Shown here: piece by piece, positions 23,730-36,567 of the stretch
Position numbering within the stretch: the first letter of the stretch is position 1
Layout: the number at the start of each line of letters is the position of its first letter
DNA from: Alnus glutinosa
Lineage: Eukaryota > Streptophyta > Magnoliopsida > Fagales > Betulaceae
NCBI RefSeq assembly: GCF_958979055.1
Contig: NC_084890.1
Location: forward strand, 21,102,649 to 21,166,648
Direction: 5' to 3'
DNA length: 64,000 bases
Notes under the pieces: model-generated
The model's database searches: none
What the model saw: the letters and a program-made list of their open reading frames with translations, nothing else
Told to the model about the DNA's origin: nothing
Translations under genes and position numbers: made by a program

Positions 23730-25135
23730 GTATCGATCCTCTTAAGCGAAAGTGCAAACAATTTCAACTTGCTATACCATATAGCTACATCCCCTTTTAC
23801 ATTTAAAATGGAAACTTTTATTCTCTTAAACGGTTCAAATAAACTTAATCACCAATGATCAAAAAGGTTTCGGGCAAACGCCAAAAAATACCTTCCGAGG
23901 AATTAATAAACCTACAGAACAAATCATTTTTTTCTTTAAGTCGTTAGTAATATTGACCCATCCTTAGCATGTTGAAAAAAAACCACATTAAAGAATTCAA
24001 CTCTAGCGACCCTTTTCGCCCCTAATCGAAAAAAAAATATGTTTTACTTTTTCGTTGTAATGGAGGAATTGGGGACAAAAAATGGATTTGTTGGAAGGCT
24101 AGTTCCCAACGTCACCTCTTGAGATGAAAAAAAAAAAAAAAAAAAAAAATGTCGCTCAAGTCGCAACCCAGAAGTGAACAAAAAGAAAGAAAACATATTG
24201 ATATCTGAATCCTTTGAAAGAAAGTTTTTCGTTGTTAGTCAACTAGGTGCATTTTAACTCTTTTTAAAGATTAAGCATGCAAACAAATTTTTTTTTTTTT
24301 TCAAAAGAAAAATCAAATATTGTTTTATCTTTTGTTATTTCGTTCAGGAGGCTTTGAGGTTAATTAGTATCTTCCAAACGCAGACCCAGGCAACCTATTA
24401 GTAATTATGAAATAAAAGGAGAAAAGATTCAGTTTAATTTGGACAAAGTCTAGAGAGAAGAAAACGGAGCGTATAACAAGACACATTCTAAAATATAACC
24501 GAATTGAATGAATGAAAGTTAAAAACGATACAAAAATCGAGATAAATAACGATATGTACTGTAAGTTTAGGGATTTGTTGTTTAATATGTATGTCGTTCA
24601 ATACTCATTAAGGGTAAATTGTTCTGATTAGATGTCTTAGTTCATTTACGAAAGACATTAGAGACACACAAGAATGTTACGGAGCAGAAGACGAAACAAA
24701 TGGGATGGAGCAAATCAAATGAAGTTATGTCGATAAGAAATCTTACAGGAACCTTAAATTTCCAAAATCTAGAAATATGGGAATACAAACTATAAGGTTT
24801 TTTATTAGGCAAAATATTTACAAGCCACTAATATCATCCTCTATCCTTGATTCACTTATGAAAACAATACCATAAGATAATATTTAAATAATAAGATGGA
24901 GGAAAGTAAAAATATTTGGAGACGTGAGGTATCGATCCTCTTAACTGAAAGTGCAAATAATTTCAACTTGCTATACCATATAGCTAAATCAGCTTTTAAA
25001 TTTAAAATGGTAACTTTTATTCTCTAAAACGGTTCAAATAAACTTAATCACCAATGATAAAAAAAGGTTTCGAGCAAACACCGAAAAATCCCTTCCCGCG
25101 AACTAATAAACTCACAGAACAAATCATTTTTTTTT
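23730..25135 (+). repeat. 1.18-kb satellite, left arm, segment 3
   Basis: The array continues with the reference point at 24654. A short CCAGG insertion near 24387 is private to this copy. Confidence 0.9.
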
Positions 25136-26070
25136 GGGAAAAGTACATATAATCCCCTCAAACTACCACTCAATTGTCAATGTACCCCCTAAACTACCAA
25201 TTGTGTCAATCTCCCCCCTTAAACTACCAGAAAATGTCAATGTCCTCCCTAAGACCAACAAAAAGACAAAAATAACCCTAATTTTTTTTGAATAAGACAA
25301 AAATGTCCACATAAATTCAAAAAAATTAAAACTAAAACTAAAAAACTTAAAAATTAAAAAATAATAAAAAAAATTAAATAAAAAACGAAAAAAAAATATT
25401 TAAAAAAAAGAACTAATTTTTTAATTTTTTTTTTAAAAGAAGTAAACAAAAAATAACTGATTTTTCTTTTTTTTTTTTTTTAAAAAAACAAATGAAAAAA
25501 AAGAAAAAAGAAAAACCAGTTTTTATTAAATTAAAAAACGAAAAATAACAAATTTTTTTAAAGAAAAAAAAATGAAAAAACAAAAAATAACTGAAATTTA
25601 TTTATTTTTAATAATAAAATAAAACAAATGAAAAAAAAACCAGTTTTTATTAAATTAAAAAACGAAAAAGGACATTTTTTTAAAGAAAAAAAAAACGAAA
25701 AAACAAAAAATAACTGAAATTTATTTTTTTAAAAAAAAACAAATGAAAAAAAAAAGTTTTTATTAAATTAAAAAAAAGAAAAAGAACAATTTTTTTTTTA
25801 AAAAAAACTGAAAATTATTATTTAAAAAAAATAATAAAAAACAGTTTTAATTTTTAATTTTTTTTGGAATAATTTTTTGTTATTTTATATTTTTTTAATA
25901 ATTTTTTTTGTTTTTATTTTATTTTAATAATTTTATGAAGGGCATTTTTGTCATTAGGGGACATTGACATTTTCTGGTAGTTTAAGGGGGGGACATTAAC
26001 ACAATTGGTAGTTTGGGGGGTACATTGACAATGATGTGGTAGTTTAAGGGGGTTATGTATACTTTTTTTT
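25136..26070. mobile_element. Long-TIR foldback element, same family as 7242-7971
   Basis: The left inverted end (AAAAGTACATATAATCCCCT, then repeated 'aaactaccactcaattgtca') pairs with the right end (TGGTAGTTTAAGGGGGTTAT then GTATACTTTT). The interior is long runs of A, AAAAACGA and T with no gene. It sits in a T run of a satellite monomer, so the target duplication cannot be read. Confidence 0.8.
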
Positions 26071-26427
26071 TTTTTTTTTTTTTTTAAGTCATCAGTAATA
26101 TTAACCCATCCTAGGGATGTAGAAAAAAAACACATTAAAGAACTCGAGTCTAGCGACCCTTTTCTCCCCTAATAGAAAAAAAAGAGAAAAAAAGGAAAAA
26201 AAGAAAAGAGAAATTATGTTTTGCTTTTTCGTTGTAATGGAGGAATTGGGGACAAAAAATGGATTTGTTGGAGGCTTGTTCCGAACGACACCTCGTGAGA
26301 TAAAAAAAAAAAGTCGCTCAAGCCTCAACCCAAAAGTGAACAGAAACCAAGAAACCATATTGATATCTCAATCTTTTGAAAGAAAGTCTTTCGTTGTTAG
26401 TCAACTAGGTGAAAAGCAAACAAAATT

Positions 26428-26472
<45 letters not shown>

Positions 26473-28013
26473 TAATATTCTTGTAGCTTTTGTTATTTAA
26501 TTCAGGCGGCTTTGAGGTAAATTAGTATCATCCAAATGCAGACAACTTATCAGTAATTATGGAAAAAAAGGACAAAAGATTGAGTTTAATTTGGCCAAAG
26601 TCTAGAGAGAAGAAAACGGAGCGTATACTGAGACACATTCTAAAATATAACTGAATTAAATAATTGAAAGTTAAAAACGATACGAAAGTCGAGATAAAAA
26701 ACGTTATGTATTGTAAGTTTAGGGATTTGTTGTTTAATATGTACATCGTTCAGTGCACATTAAGGGTAAATTGTTTTGATTAGATGTCACAGTTCATTTA
26801 CGATAGACATTAGAGACACACAAGAATGTTATGGAGCAGAAGACGGTGCAAATGGGATGGAGCAAATCAAATTAAGTTATGCTAAAAAGAAATCATACAA
26901 AAACCTAAAATTTCCAAAATCTAGAAAAAAAGGTAATACACACTATAAGGTTTTATATTTAGCCAAAATATTTACAAGCCACTAATATCATCCTCTATCC
27001 TTGATTCACTTATAAAAACAGTACCATAAGATAAGATTTAAATAATATGATGAAGGAAAGTAAAAGTATTTGGAGACGTGAGGTATCGATCCTCTAAAGC
27101 AAAATGCAAACAATTTGAACTTGCTATACCATATAGCTACACCCCTTTTACGTTTAAAATGGAAACTTTTATTTTGTTAAACGGTTCAAATAAACTTAAT
27201 CACCAATGATCAAAAAAGGTTTCGAGCAAACACCAAAAAATGCCTTCCAGCAAACTAATAAACCTATAGAACAAATAATTTTTTTTTTAAGTTGTTAGTA
27301 ATATTGACCCATCCTTGGCATGTTGAAAAAAAAAACCACATTAAAGAACTCGTGTCTAGCGACCCTTTTCGTCCGTAATCGAAAAAAAATTATGTTATAC
27401 TTTTTCGTTGTAATGGAGGAATTGGGGACAAAAAATGGATTTGTTGGAAGGCTCGTTCAGAACGTCACCTCTTGAGATAAATAAAAATGTCTTTTAGGTC
27501 TCAACCCATAAGTGAACAGAAAGCAAGAAAACATATTGATATCTCAATCTTTTGAAAGAAAGTTTTTTTGTTGTTAGTCAACTAGGTGCATTTTAACTCT
27601 GTTTAAAGATTAAGCATGCAAACAATTTTTTTTTTTTTTTTTTTTAAATTCCAATATTCTTTTAGCTTTTGTTATTTCGTTTAGGAGGCTTTGAGGTTAA
27701 TTAGTATCTTCCAAACGCAGACAACCTACCAGTAATAATGAAATAAAAGGACAAAAGATTGAGTTTAATTTGACCAAAGTCTAGAGAGAAGAAAACGGAA
27801 CGTATAACAAGACACATTCTAAAATCTAACCAAATTAAATAATTGAAAGTTAAAAAAAGATACAAAAGTCGAGATAAAGAACGTTATGTACTGTAAGTTT
27901 GGGGATTTGTTGTTTAATATGTATATCGTTCGGTACACATTAAGGGTAAATTGTTCTGATCAGAGGTCACAGTTCATTTACGATAAACATTAGGTTTTTT
28001 TATTTAGCCAATA
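26071..28013 (+). repeat. 1.18-kb satellite, left arm, segment 4
   Basis: Monomers with reference points at 26806 and 27986 (1180 bp apart). The second lost about 190 bp just before the 4.1-kb insertion. A pure T run of about 39 bases lies at 26429-26467. Confidence 0.92.
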
Positions 28014-28018
28014 ATATA

Positions 28019-31000
28019 TGTGACAACCCGTTTTTTTTTTTTTTTTATACAAACATAAACGAGTCATCGCAATGGCACGACTACGTGTCGCTCAGCCAAC
28101 ATATGACACATGTCCCATAACATGCACCTGATAATCAGAGTAACATCTATTTAACTATGCAGCGGAAAACATAAACCTGAATAGCGAAAATTACAACTTA
28201 TACATCTATCACAAATTAATTACAACAAAGAGCCATTTAACATCTATCTGTTTGAGTTTTATTAACACAATAATTACAAAACAACAATGGCTTTACAAAG
28301 AATAAGTGACATAAACGTCATAAGCCATACCAAACCTATAAAATAGTGGGCAACCCGTGGTCCGACAATTACAACCGTCGCGGCAAGCTTCAGTCTTAAT
28401 ATCCCAAGCACACTGCTACTAACCCATCAACTATACCGAAGTACCTGCAACCAAAGAAACATCATCTACATGGTTGTGGTGGTATCCACATCCGCATAGG
28501 TGAAAGAATGAGTTCACCGCTGTAGCATGAAACATACTAAGACCTTAGTGGTATAAGACTAACTGAGTTTTCACAAAGAACCAACCTCTATTTTATTTTT
28601 AGTCGTGTGAGCACTATATTAGCCACAATTTACCAATAGCTAATGCACCAAACATCGACTATCCAAAAAATTTAAAACATACTATATAGCTGTGAACATA
28701 TGTAGAAATTCCAGTCACCCCTACTTGAAAGTTTCTACATATAGACCCCTCTATAATAATACTTTTCATCAGTCGCTCAGACATACGTGCACACGATCAC
28801 TCCATCACAGATATCACGTATACATATAGGTCTTAAGCAAGGAACATGGCAACTTACTCTTCTGTACTAGGATAACATCTTAAAAACAAAACACTCGCAA
28901 CACCATCTCTAATCGTATTCTAGCTTCGTGCTTTGAACGTCAGTAAATCATGAGAGCACTAGAGTTAAACTCAATCATGCTAACACGTCTTTCCTGAAGA
29001 ACAAGAACAGTCAACCTTCTTACTCATAGACATGTCATTACTCGCACTTGGGTAGTCATGTATCCATGTACTTTCAAGTTCAACGTATGATCTTAACACA
29101 TGCGACCATCCAATAGAAATATACATAAGCGCTTTTCATTTAAGACACTTATGCATATCAACACGTCTAGTAAAAGCTACTCATAACATAAAAACATCAC
29201 TCATAAAACAATGCTATACATGATATGCATGAAACTGGGCTACTGATACTGCTGGTATTGATACTGCTGGTACTGATACTGCTGGGGTATGTATGCTCTA
29301 TACTACATGCTCTATGTTCTGTGCTTGACCAGTATATATTTCACTACTGTATCATGCTGAAATCATGCAGTTGCTAAATCACGTCCTCTTAAAACTAAAC
29401 AAATCCAACATTTTATCTAACACTTTGAAATCATTCAAAACTTAGTTTTTCCGAAAAACATAAACAGTTTCAACATGACATGTTCTCAAACTCAAAACAT
29501 AGTTTCATAAAACGTAAACAGTTTCAACATGACATGTTCTCAAACAATTTGCATAATTTAAATCCCAACCGCAGAACATACTCAAACACTTTAAATCCAT
29601 TAACACCTTTCACTCATGCATCAATTCTTAAACATCATTGATATAGTTTGAACATAATCGAAACTAATCAAATCATCTCAAAACATACATTTCATCATAT
29701 GGTTGGTTCAGTTTCATAAACAATATATATATTTTCTCAGTAAGTGGAATACCCACCTTGGCTGCATTGGACTCCAACTCGAACTCTGCATTGGAGAACC
29801 CATTGAAGTCTCCAATTATAACACGATCCTGTAAACACTTATAACGTTAGACTATGCTATGGAACTCTATACTCTATGACACATAGACTATTCACGCGCT
29901 CACACGTCGCATTACCCGCTTCTAAGTTTAGTTAAGTCTTCTAAACTATTATTAGGTTAAGCCTCGATTTCAAGTTTGTATTTATTTCACTTATTATCAT
30001 TAAGACACGCTTATTATTTTATTCGCCTACCATTATTATTACATCCAATTACTATTCTTAGTCCTTTTATTTACAAACCATCCAAGTAGTTTAGATTATA
30101 GAACCTTAATCCTATTTAACATAATAATTTACTAAAGCTTGAGACAAACATAGTTTTTCTATAAAAATTACATAGACACATACATTTGCAACTTTAGCTT
30201 CTATCCCTAGTTGGTCATATAACAAAGGACCTATATGCATTAACTTAAACTCTTCTCTAGCAAATAACATATCCAAGCAAAACACCCCCTTCATCATCAC
30301 TATAGAAATCAAAGGGCTAAAAACACAAGCAATTAGCCCAACCGGTTTCCATCCAAAGGACTTCTAACCAAACACTTATGCAATTAGCACCATCATAACA
30401 TAAAATCCACAACATCTCGGTCAAGCCTCCATAGAAGCCTAACCAAATTCCAACAACACCACTCACACTCTAATCGGCCACATCAATCCTAGAACTACAA
30501 ATCCAACAATCGAGTAACCAAACATCCAACAATATAACCATAAAACTCACCCAATAGGCACCACACCAAATCAGCCCATTAAAGCCCGTAAAATATAATC
30601 CAAAGCCAATGAATCCAATCTCATCCATAGGCAAAATAACCCACAATCAAACTCATAAACCCAACTCAATATCAATTTCAACCTACAATAATAATTAATA
30701 ACTCCCTACCAAATTATGTTCCTCAAAGTTATACTCCCCAAGAAGATAACCAAGCAATACCATTTTCCAAAATCATCAATTTTACATACATATATTTAAT
30801 CTTTTCCCAAAGAGAATTCAATAACTATGAACTTCCCTCCAAACATCATTCCATTAACAAACCTCAAAGATTAATAATACCTAGAGGGCCACCCAACCAT
30901 TAAAAATCCATATCCATAATCCATAAAAATTAAGCTTCAAAAACCCATTGATTTGGCCAACCATATCCTAGAATCACACAACCCATAAATTTATACATAA

Positions 31001-32124
31001 AGTCAATCTACTAAAATCCACAACCAACACTTATACGGCTACAATGGAAGACATAAGAATTTAACAAAACACCACAAAACAGGGCATCACTAACATACAA
31101 CTCAAATCAATTTCAAAATCATTTCTACCCAATATCAATACACTTATCACTACTGACCGAATCCATAGAACAACCCAACATCCAATTTCAAAGCTTAACA
31201 GCAGCAACCGGAAATCACCACCTCATAGTCCTCCAAATCAAGAACATCAATTATAATTAATATTAACCAAAACTCAAATCCACAACACTCAATTCAATAC
31301 CCATAGCCACTGCCGACACACAATCATAGAGAACCCCCAAAATTATCAAACCCTAATTCAACAATCCACAAATTAATCCACAAAATTATAGGATTTATAT
31401 ACCTTGGGGATTTTCCTCAAGAATCCACCGGAAATTGTCACTGTTTCCGTCGGAAAAGTCTCTGAAAAACACACATGGAGAACCTGGTCTCTTCTCGGGT
31501 TCAGCGGGTCACGGGTTCAGGTTGCTCGGGTTCTCTCTTCCGGGTCGCACAGATCGGCGATTGCATCGGGTCTACGGGTCGCTGGCTCACCGGAGTTCTC
31601 TGGTCTCGTCGGCGTCACCCACCGAAGGATCGGGCTCCATCCCCCTCAACTCTCCCGATCTCACTCTCAATCTCTCGTCTCTCTCTCGGTCTCATCTCTC
31701 TAGTCTCAACTCTCTCTGATCTCCCTCTCAATCTCTCGATCTCACTCCCTTGTCTCTCTCTCTGTGTTTGGGTAGAACATAGAAGAAGGAAGAAGAATAG
31801 AAGAAAAAGAAGAAAGAAGTCGTGGATTGCTGTCCACCGAAGAGGGAAAAGAGAACAAGGAGAAGAAAGAAAAGAAAAGGAAAAGTGAAAGGGATAAGGG
31901 ACATTTGGCAAGTTGTAAGTGGGTGGAGAGTTTTTCTTTTATTTAAAACCCCCTACTACTATTAATCACAATGGGACCCATCTAATTTTATTTCTATCTT
32001 TTATCCTAGAATTATTTAATTTAAATACTATAAATATCACTTAGAATCTAATTATTAATCCCATCAATTTATAAACACTATTTATTAATTGCTAAACCCC
32101 ATATTTATTTTCTTGGTCTTCACA
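28019..32124 (-). mobile_element. 4.1-kb solo LTR (gypsy, Tekay/Del-like)
   Basis: The insertion begins TGTGACAACCCG and ends GGTCTTCACA, so it has TG...CA ends with TGTGA/TCACA inverted termini. It is flanked by the 5-bp direct repeat ATATA (28014-28018 and 32125-32129). There is no coding sequence in 4.1 kb, which fits a solo long LTR. Flanking satellite text shows a deletion of about 200 bp at the site, and ATATA is AT-rich, so the duplication is good but not unique evidence. The minus orientation is inferred from the related LTR with gag at 44.4-47.6 kb. A GC-rich block at 31480-31650 is open in three + frames by composition only. Short internal tandem repeats occur at 29243-29287 and 29455-29545. 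Confidence 0.7.
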
Positions 32125-33030
32125 ATATAGCTACATTCCCCTTTACATTTAAAATGGAAACTTTTATTCTGTTAAACGGTTCAAATAAACTAAATCATCA
32201 ATGATCAAAAAAGGTTTCGAGCAAACATCGAAAAATGCCTTCCCGCGAACTAATAAACCTACAGAACAAATAATTTTTTTTTTTTTTTTAAGTCGTCTGT
32301 AATATTGACCCATCCTTGGCATGTTGAAAAAAAACCACATTAAAGAAATCGTGTCTAGCAACCCTTTTCATCCCTAATCGAAAATAAAAAAAAAAATTAT
32401 GTTTTACTTTTTCGTTGTAATGGAGGAATTGGGGACAAAAAATGGATTTGTTGGAAGGCTCGTTCAGAACGTCACCTCTTGAGATAAATAAAAATGTCGC
32501 TCAGGTCTCAACCCATAAGTGAACAGAAAGCAAGAAAACGTATTGATATTTTCAATCTTTGAAAGAAAGTTTTTTGTTGTTAGTCAACTAGGTGCATTTT
32601 AAAAAATTCCAATATTCTTTTAGCTTTTGTTGTTTCGTTTAGGAGGCTTTGAGGTTAATCAGTATCTTCCAAATGCAGACAACCTACCAGTAATTATGAA
32701 ATAAAAGGACAAAAGATTGAGTTTAATTTGACCAAAGTTTAGAGAGAAGAAAACGGAGCGTATAACAAGACACATTCTAAAATCTAACCGAATTAAATAA
32801 TTGAAAGTTAAAAAAATATACGAAAGTCGAGATAAAGAACGTTATGTACTGTAAATTTAAGGATTTGTTGTTTAATATGTATATCGTTCGGTACACATTA
32901 AGGGTAAATTGTTCTGTTCAGAGGTCACAGTTCATTTACAATAAACAATAGAGACACACAAAAATGTTACGGAGCAAAAGACGACACAAATGGGATGGTA
33001 CGTAGTGCAAATCAAATGAAGTAGATTTTT
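32125..33030 (+). repeat. 1.18-kb satellite, left arm, last monomer
   Basis: The last partial monomer (reference point 32944) ends about 300 bp upstream of the germin-like promoter. Confidence 0.9.
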
Positions 33031-33326
33031 AATACAGAAAGAGATTATATATACAAACCAATTTGGATAATCCATCCGTCATTCCACTATGATTTGGTCA
33101 AAGATAGCCAGAGAGTGAAAGCTGAATAATCATTATCCTATGTACCGGCCGGCACTAGAAGATTAAGGAAGCATGCAAAATCTGATAGCATAAGCACTCA
33201 AGTTGCCGCCTCCAAACGCGGTCTGTAACACCTGGACAAAAAATTTGGAAGACTTGTTCAGTCCATAGACGGCCAGCGAACTTCGATCTACGGTACAGAG
33301 CCATGCTCTATTGCAAGCTCTCCCTG

Positions 33327-33336
33327 TATATATATA
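33327..33336 (+). promoter_or_regulatory. TATA box of germin-like gene 1
   Basis: TATATATATA followed by GGACAC lies about 105 bp before the ATG at 33441. The same box is kept in copy 2 (51121-51130, minus strand). Confidence 0.65.
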
Positions 33337-33440
33337 GGACACTGCATAAATCTTTCTCCACAACTCTTAGACTCCATTACTCGGAACTTGTATTCAACTT
33401 ATAATTCTTTTTCCTCCTATCAACGCATACAACTTTGAAA

Positions 33441-34247
33441 ATGGCTGCTAGCAATATTCTCTTGTTAGCACTTGTAGCTCTGCCGTTTACTGCTAGCTTG
33501 GCATCTGACCAAAGCCCTCTTCAAGATTTCTGCGTTGCAGAGAAGACAAGTCCAGGTACTTAATTACAGAACGTTCCTTAAGCATTTTCTTTTCCATACG
33601 TTTCTTCTACGTACGCTCGTGCTTTTAACATTCTGCGTTTCAGTGGCAAAAGATGTGTCTCTTTTTCATTGCTAATCACATGAATCCTCTTTATGCATGT
33701 ATATATGGCAGTTGTAGTGAATGGTTTGGCCTGCAAGGATCCCAAGCTGGTTCAAGCCGATGACTTCTTCTTCAGTGGACTCGAGACAGCAGGTAACACA
33801 TCAAACCCATTTGGATCGAAGGTGACACCGGTGACTGCAGCCCAAGTTCCAGGGCTAAACACTCTTGGCATCGCCTTGGCCCGCGTCGATTATGAGCCGT
33901 GGGGTATCAACCCTCCCCACACGCATCCTCGTGCGTCTGAAATTTTAGCAGTGCTGGAAGGTAGCCTCCAAGTTGGTTTTGTCACGTCCAACCCCGAAAA
34001 CCGCCACATCACAAAGGTTCTGCAGAAGGGTGATGTGTTCGTATTCCCCATTGGTCTCGTCCACTACCAGAGAAATGTTGGAACTACAAAGGCCGTTGCC
34101 ATTGCAGCTCTGAGCAGTCAGAACCCTGGTGTCATCACAATTGCGAATGCGGTGTTTGGGTCTAAACCAGAAATTGCAAGTGACATTCTCGTGAAGGCTT
34201 TCCAAGTTAATAAGGACGTTGTCGATTACATCAAAACTAAGTTCTAG
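33441..34247 (+). CDS. Germin-like protein, subfamily 1 type, copy 1
   Basis: Two exons: 33441-33555 and 33712-34247, with a GT-AG intron (33556-33711, phase 1), give 216 residues. Residues 1-22 are a signal peptide ([22 protein letters not shown]), so the protein is secreted to the cell wall. The cupin manganese site is complete: H108, H110 and E115 in box 1 ([10 protein letters not shown]) and H156 in box 2 ([16 protein letters not shown]). Two N-terminal cysteines can form the usual disulfide. Germin-like proteins of this group are oligomeric apoplastic proteins, often with superoxide dismutase activity and linked to stress or defence; activity here is not shown. It differs from copy 2 by one residue in exon 2 (Arg in ENRHITK; copy 2 has Leu) and by several residues in the signal peptide. 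The copy 1 3' UTR keeps 33 bp that copy 2 lost. Confidence 0.95.
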
Positions 34248-34766
34248 ACAAGCAATGAAGTACAACTGGAAGAAGAAAGATCAACTCCTCCAACCTGTTT
34301 CTTGAAGTTAAGATGTATAACGTATATTAATGTTGGTTCGTTCGTTTGCTTTTTTCTTTTTCTTTGTCAGAACAGTGTGAGGATTAATTTCCGTAATATT
34401 GTTTTACGCATCAAATTGTTTTTATCCTAATTAATGTCTATTTTTTTAAAATGAAAAGTTTCTGAGTCGATTGCATGATGTGGGAATAGGGAATGAGGAT
34501 CATCAACCTGTCTGCAATTGCTCTAAAAAGGGTCAATATTCCTGCTTGATCTGAACTTTTTAGACTACCTCAGGTTTCTAGGTACTTAGAAGATATTTGT
34601 CCATTCCTCGGCATACCTTCGTCTTATTTATGGTTGATGCATGGCTTGGAACGCATTATGATCTGGTGAACTTGCTTAAATGGGGTTTACGTAGAACGTT
34701 CTTTGCTTATTATGTAGAGATTGCATTGAAGGAAGATCTCATATGTTTTTTCATTCCAGTTTTTTG

Positions 34767-35117
34767 CTGTGTTTAGGAATGCGATTTCGTAAAATAAAAA
34801 ATGCGATTTTAAATAAAATCGCAAAAAATAAATCGTTTGGGAATTACGTTTTTAAAAACTTGCGATTTGTTTTTTCTTTGAAAGAAAAAACTTGGGATTT
34901 AAAAACACAGAAAATTACTGTTCAAATCGGAGGGAAGGAGATGGTTTTTTGAAAATGCAAAATTTTTAAGATTAACTTGTGATTTTAAAGGACAAACTGC
35001 AATTTTGCTAAACGTTTAATTAATTGTATTTTTAAAAATCACTTTTTCATATCCCACATTTTAAAATTTCTTATTTTTAAATCACACTTTTTTAAATTGC
35101 AGATCCAAACGGACCAT
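34767..35117. mobile_element. Probable hAT-like MITE
   Basis: The left end GTGTTTAGGAATGCGATTT pairs loosely with the right end AAATTGCAGATCCAAACGGAC. The interior repeats GCGATTT/AAATCGC in both orientations. A related stretch occurs near 9700-9930. No clear target duplication was seen. Confidence 0.5.
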
Positions 35118-35990
35118 TAGTAGGTGCATTTGGCGAGAAAATCAAATGGGAAATTAATTAAGCATGGTAATACCCTACTCTCTGATTATTCAGAAAATAA
35201 AATGGGAAATTCGCACAAGGATTCTCTCTGAAGGCAGATAGATTGAAGTTAACAAAAGAGAATTTATTTATGTCACAGCTGGAACTTTTATTGTGAGATG
35301 TTTCGCATATATAAAACATCTCACAAAAACATTTAAAAAGCAAGTTTTGAAATTGCTAAAATCAAAGAGAGTCAATATATATGTGTACTAGGTCAACTCG
35401 GACTATTTTCCAAGGTTCTTCACAGTGGGTGCCAAACAGTTGACTTGTGGTTGTGCACCGACACAACGCTCCCCGTTGATGGGATTTATGCTCTCTTTCT
35501 AACAGTTCTTGAACCATGGATTAAATATTATGGTTTATAATCAATAAATAAATAAAGTCACTGATGTTCCCTTTTTTGTTTTTTTTATCAGTTAACTTCT
35601 TGAAGTAATTGATAATCTAATATGATATTGGAGAAGACATTTAACCCCTAAAACTACCAAAATACAACTAAAAAAAAAATTATACAGCAATTCCAAATGA
35701 AAGAAAACCATATATAATTTGATTTCCTATATTAATTCTTGATGCGATAGAGTGAGAATAGAGGATTGGATCATGAAGGAAAAGACAAGAACACAATAAT
35801 CAGTTTTTTTCTTTCTCTCATATATTAGATTTATTATTTTGGTGGGGTGTCTACATGCAAATTGATGACAATATATATATAATAAGAGGTTTTGTTCAAT
35901 ATCTTTCTACATATATATATATATATATACTACTCTTCCGTTGCATATGAATCCCATCTTCAGGGGAAAAGTAGACATAAAAAGATTGCT
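35118..35990. other. Intergenic DNA, no gene seen
   Basis: AT-rich sequence with a (TA)n tract near 35917-35930. No convincing coding segment. It lies downstream of the minus-strand peptide gene. Confidence 0.55.
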
Positions 35991-35995
35991 AATAA

Positions 35996-36324
35996 TTATG
36001 CGCCATCTTGACGTTCGGGTGCATAGTTAGGATCTGCATAAGGGGCTTGAGAATGATACCATGGATAATTATCAGCTGATGCGGCGGAGACACTCTTCGT
36101 CGTTGGATTTCCTGCAACCAAGTCCAAATATTTGAGCATGTAGATCACGTACCGTTGGTGATGCGCAACAATTAAGAGGGTTTTGAAAGTTGGCCGTGCA
36201 AAGAATTTAAAGATTAATTTCCAGATGCATATTATATATATCAGGTAGCACTTGAACGGAAAAAATTATCTACTATAGTTGAAGTTAATAATGCTCTTAT
36301 TCTTTCCTTTAGCCAATATTTGCC

Positions 36325-36369
<45 letters not shown>

Positions 36370-36498
36370 TACAATCAATAGGGAAAGCAGCTCACCAGCT
36401 TTAAAAGTTTGACCCAGCTCTCTTGCTCTTCCTTTGGCAGGGAGGGTGATGGCAAGAAAGAGTAAAACCCATATAAGAAGAGCACACTTAGATCCCAT
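35996..36498 (-). CDS. Small secreted peptide precursor, 72 residues, unknown family
   Basis: Exon 1 (36498-36396) and exon 2 (36111-35996) join across a GT-AG phase-1 intron (donor GCTG|GTGAGC, acceptor TTGCAG|GAAATC). Total coding length is 219 nt with stop. Residues 1-22 are a hydrophobic signal peptide (MGSKCALLIWVLLFLAITLP...). A basic linker with Arg-Ala-Arg follows. The mature C-terminal part has no cysteine and is rich in Tyr, Pro, Ala and Asp (YPWYHSQAPYADPNYAPE), with acidic residues next to tyrosines. I do not recognise the family. A TATA box 60 bp upstream supports the start. The unspliced frame runs into a (GA)n repeat and is not the product. The nearest neighbour is the receptor kinase 3.8 kb away. 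Confidence 0.7.
36329..36365. repeat. (GA)n microsatellite in the peptide gene intron
   Basis: About 18 GA units lie in the intron of the minus-strand peptide gene. The unspliced reading frame turns this into a Leu-Ser run. Confidence 0.95.
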
Positions 36499-36557
36499 AT
36501 TTCTATTTAGGGACGACTCTCGGCTATGAGTTCTTCATTATGTTTGGTTCGATTCCT

Positions 36558-36567
36558 ATATATATAG
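36558..36567 (-). promoter_or_regulatory. TATA box of the secreted peptide gene
   Basis: On the minus strand TATATATATAG lies about 60 bp before the ATG at 36498. A short upstream ATG frame (ATGAAGAACTCATAG) sits in the leader. Confidence 0.6.

Larger units (their letters stand above)
17712..34520 (+). repeat. Left arm of a large inverted duplication
   Basis: This arm holds the + oriented satellite array followed by germin-like copy 1 and its flanks. The same order reappears on the minus strand from about 49295 rightwards. Homology at the inner edge ends near 34520, after 'cctgtctgcaattg'. The satellite part differs between arms in inserted elements and deletions. Confidence 0.8.

Noticed and set aside
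31404..31911. Four overlapping open frames on both strands in a GC-rich block
   Set aside because: All lie in the solo LTR, are open only because of base composition, and show no domain or codon pattern.
17712..33030. CRISPR array or bacterial repeats
   Set aside because: Monomers are about 1.18 kb without spacers, and the DNA is plant nuclear.
33945..34265. 106-codon frame antisense to germin-like copy 1 (and the mirror frame at 49754-50074)
   Set aside because: Shadow frames of a strongly biased coding exon; no independent evidence.
36241..36395. 85-residue version of the secreted peptide with a Leu-Ser run
   Set aside because: The run is a (GA)n microsatellite in the intron. The spliced 72-residue form is better supported.
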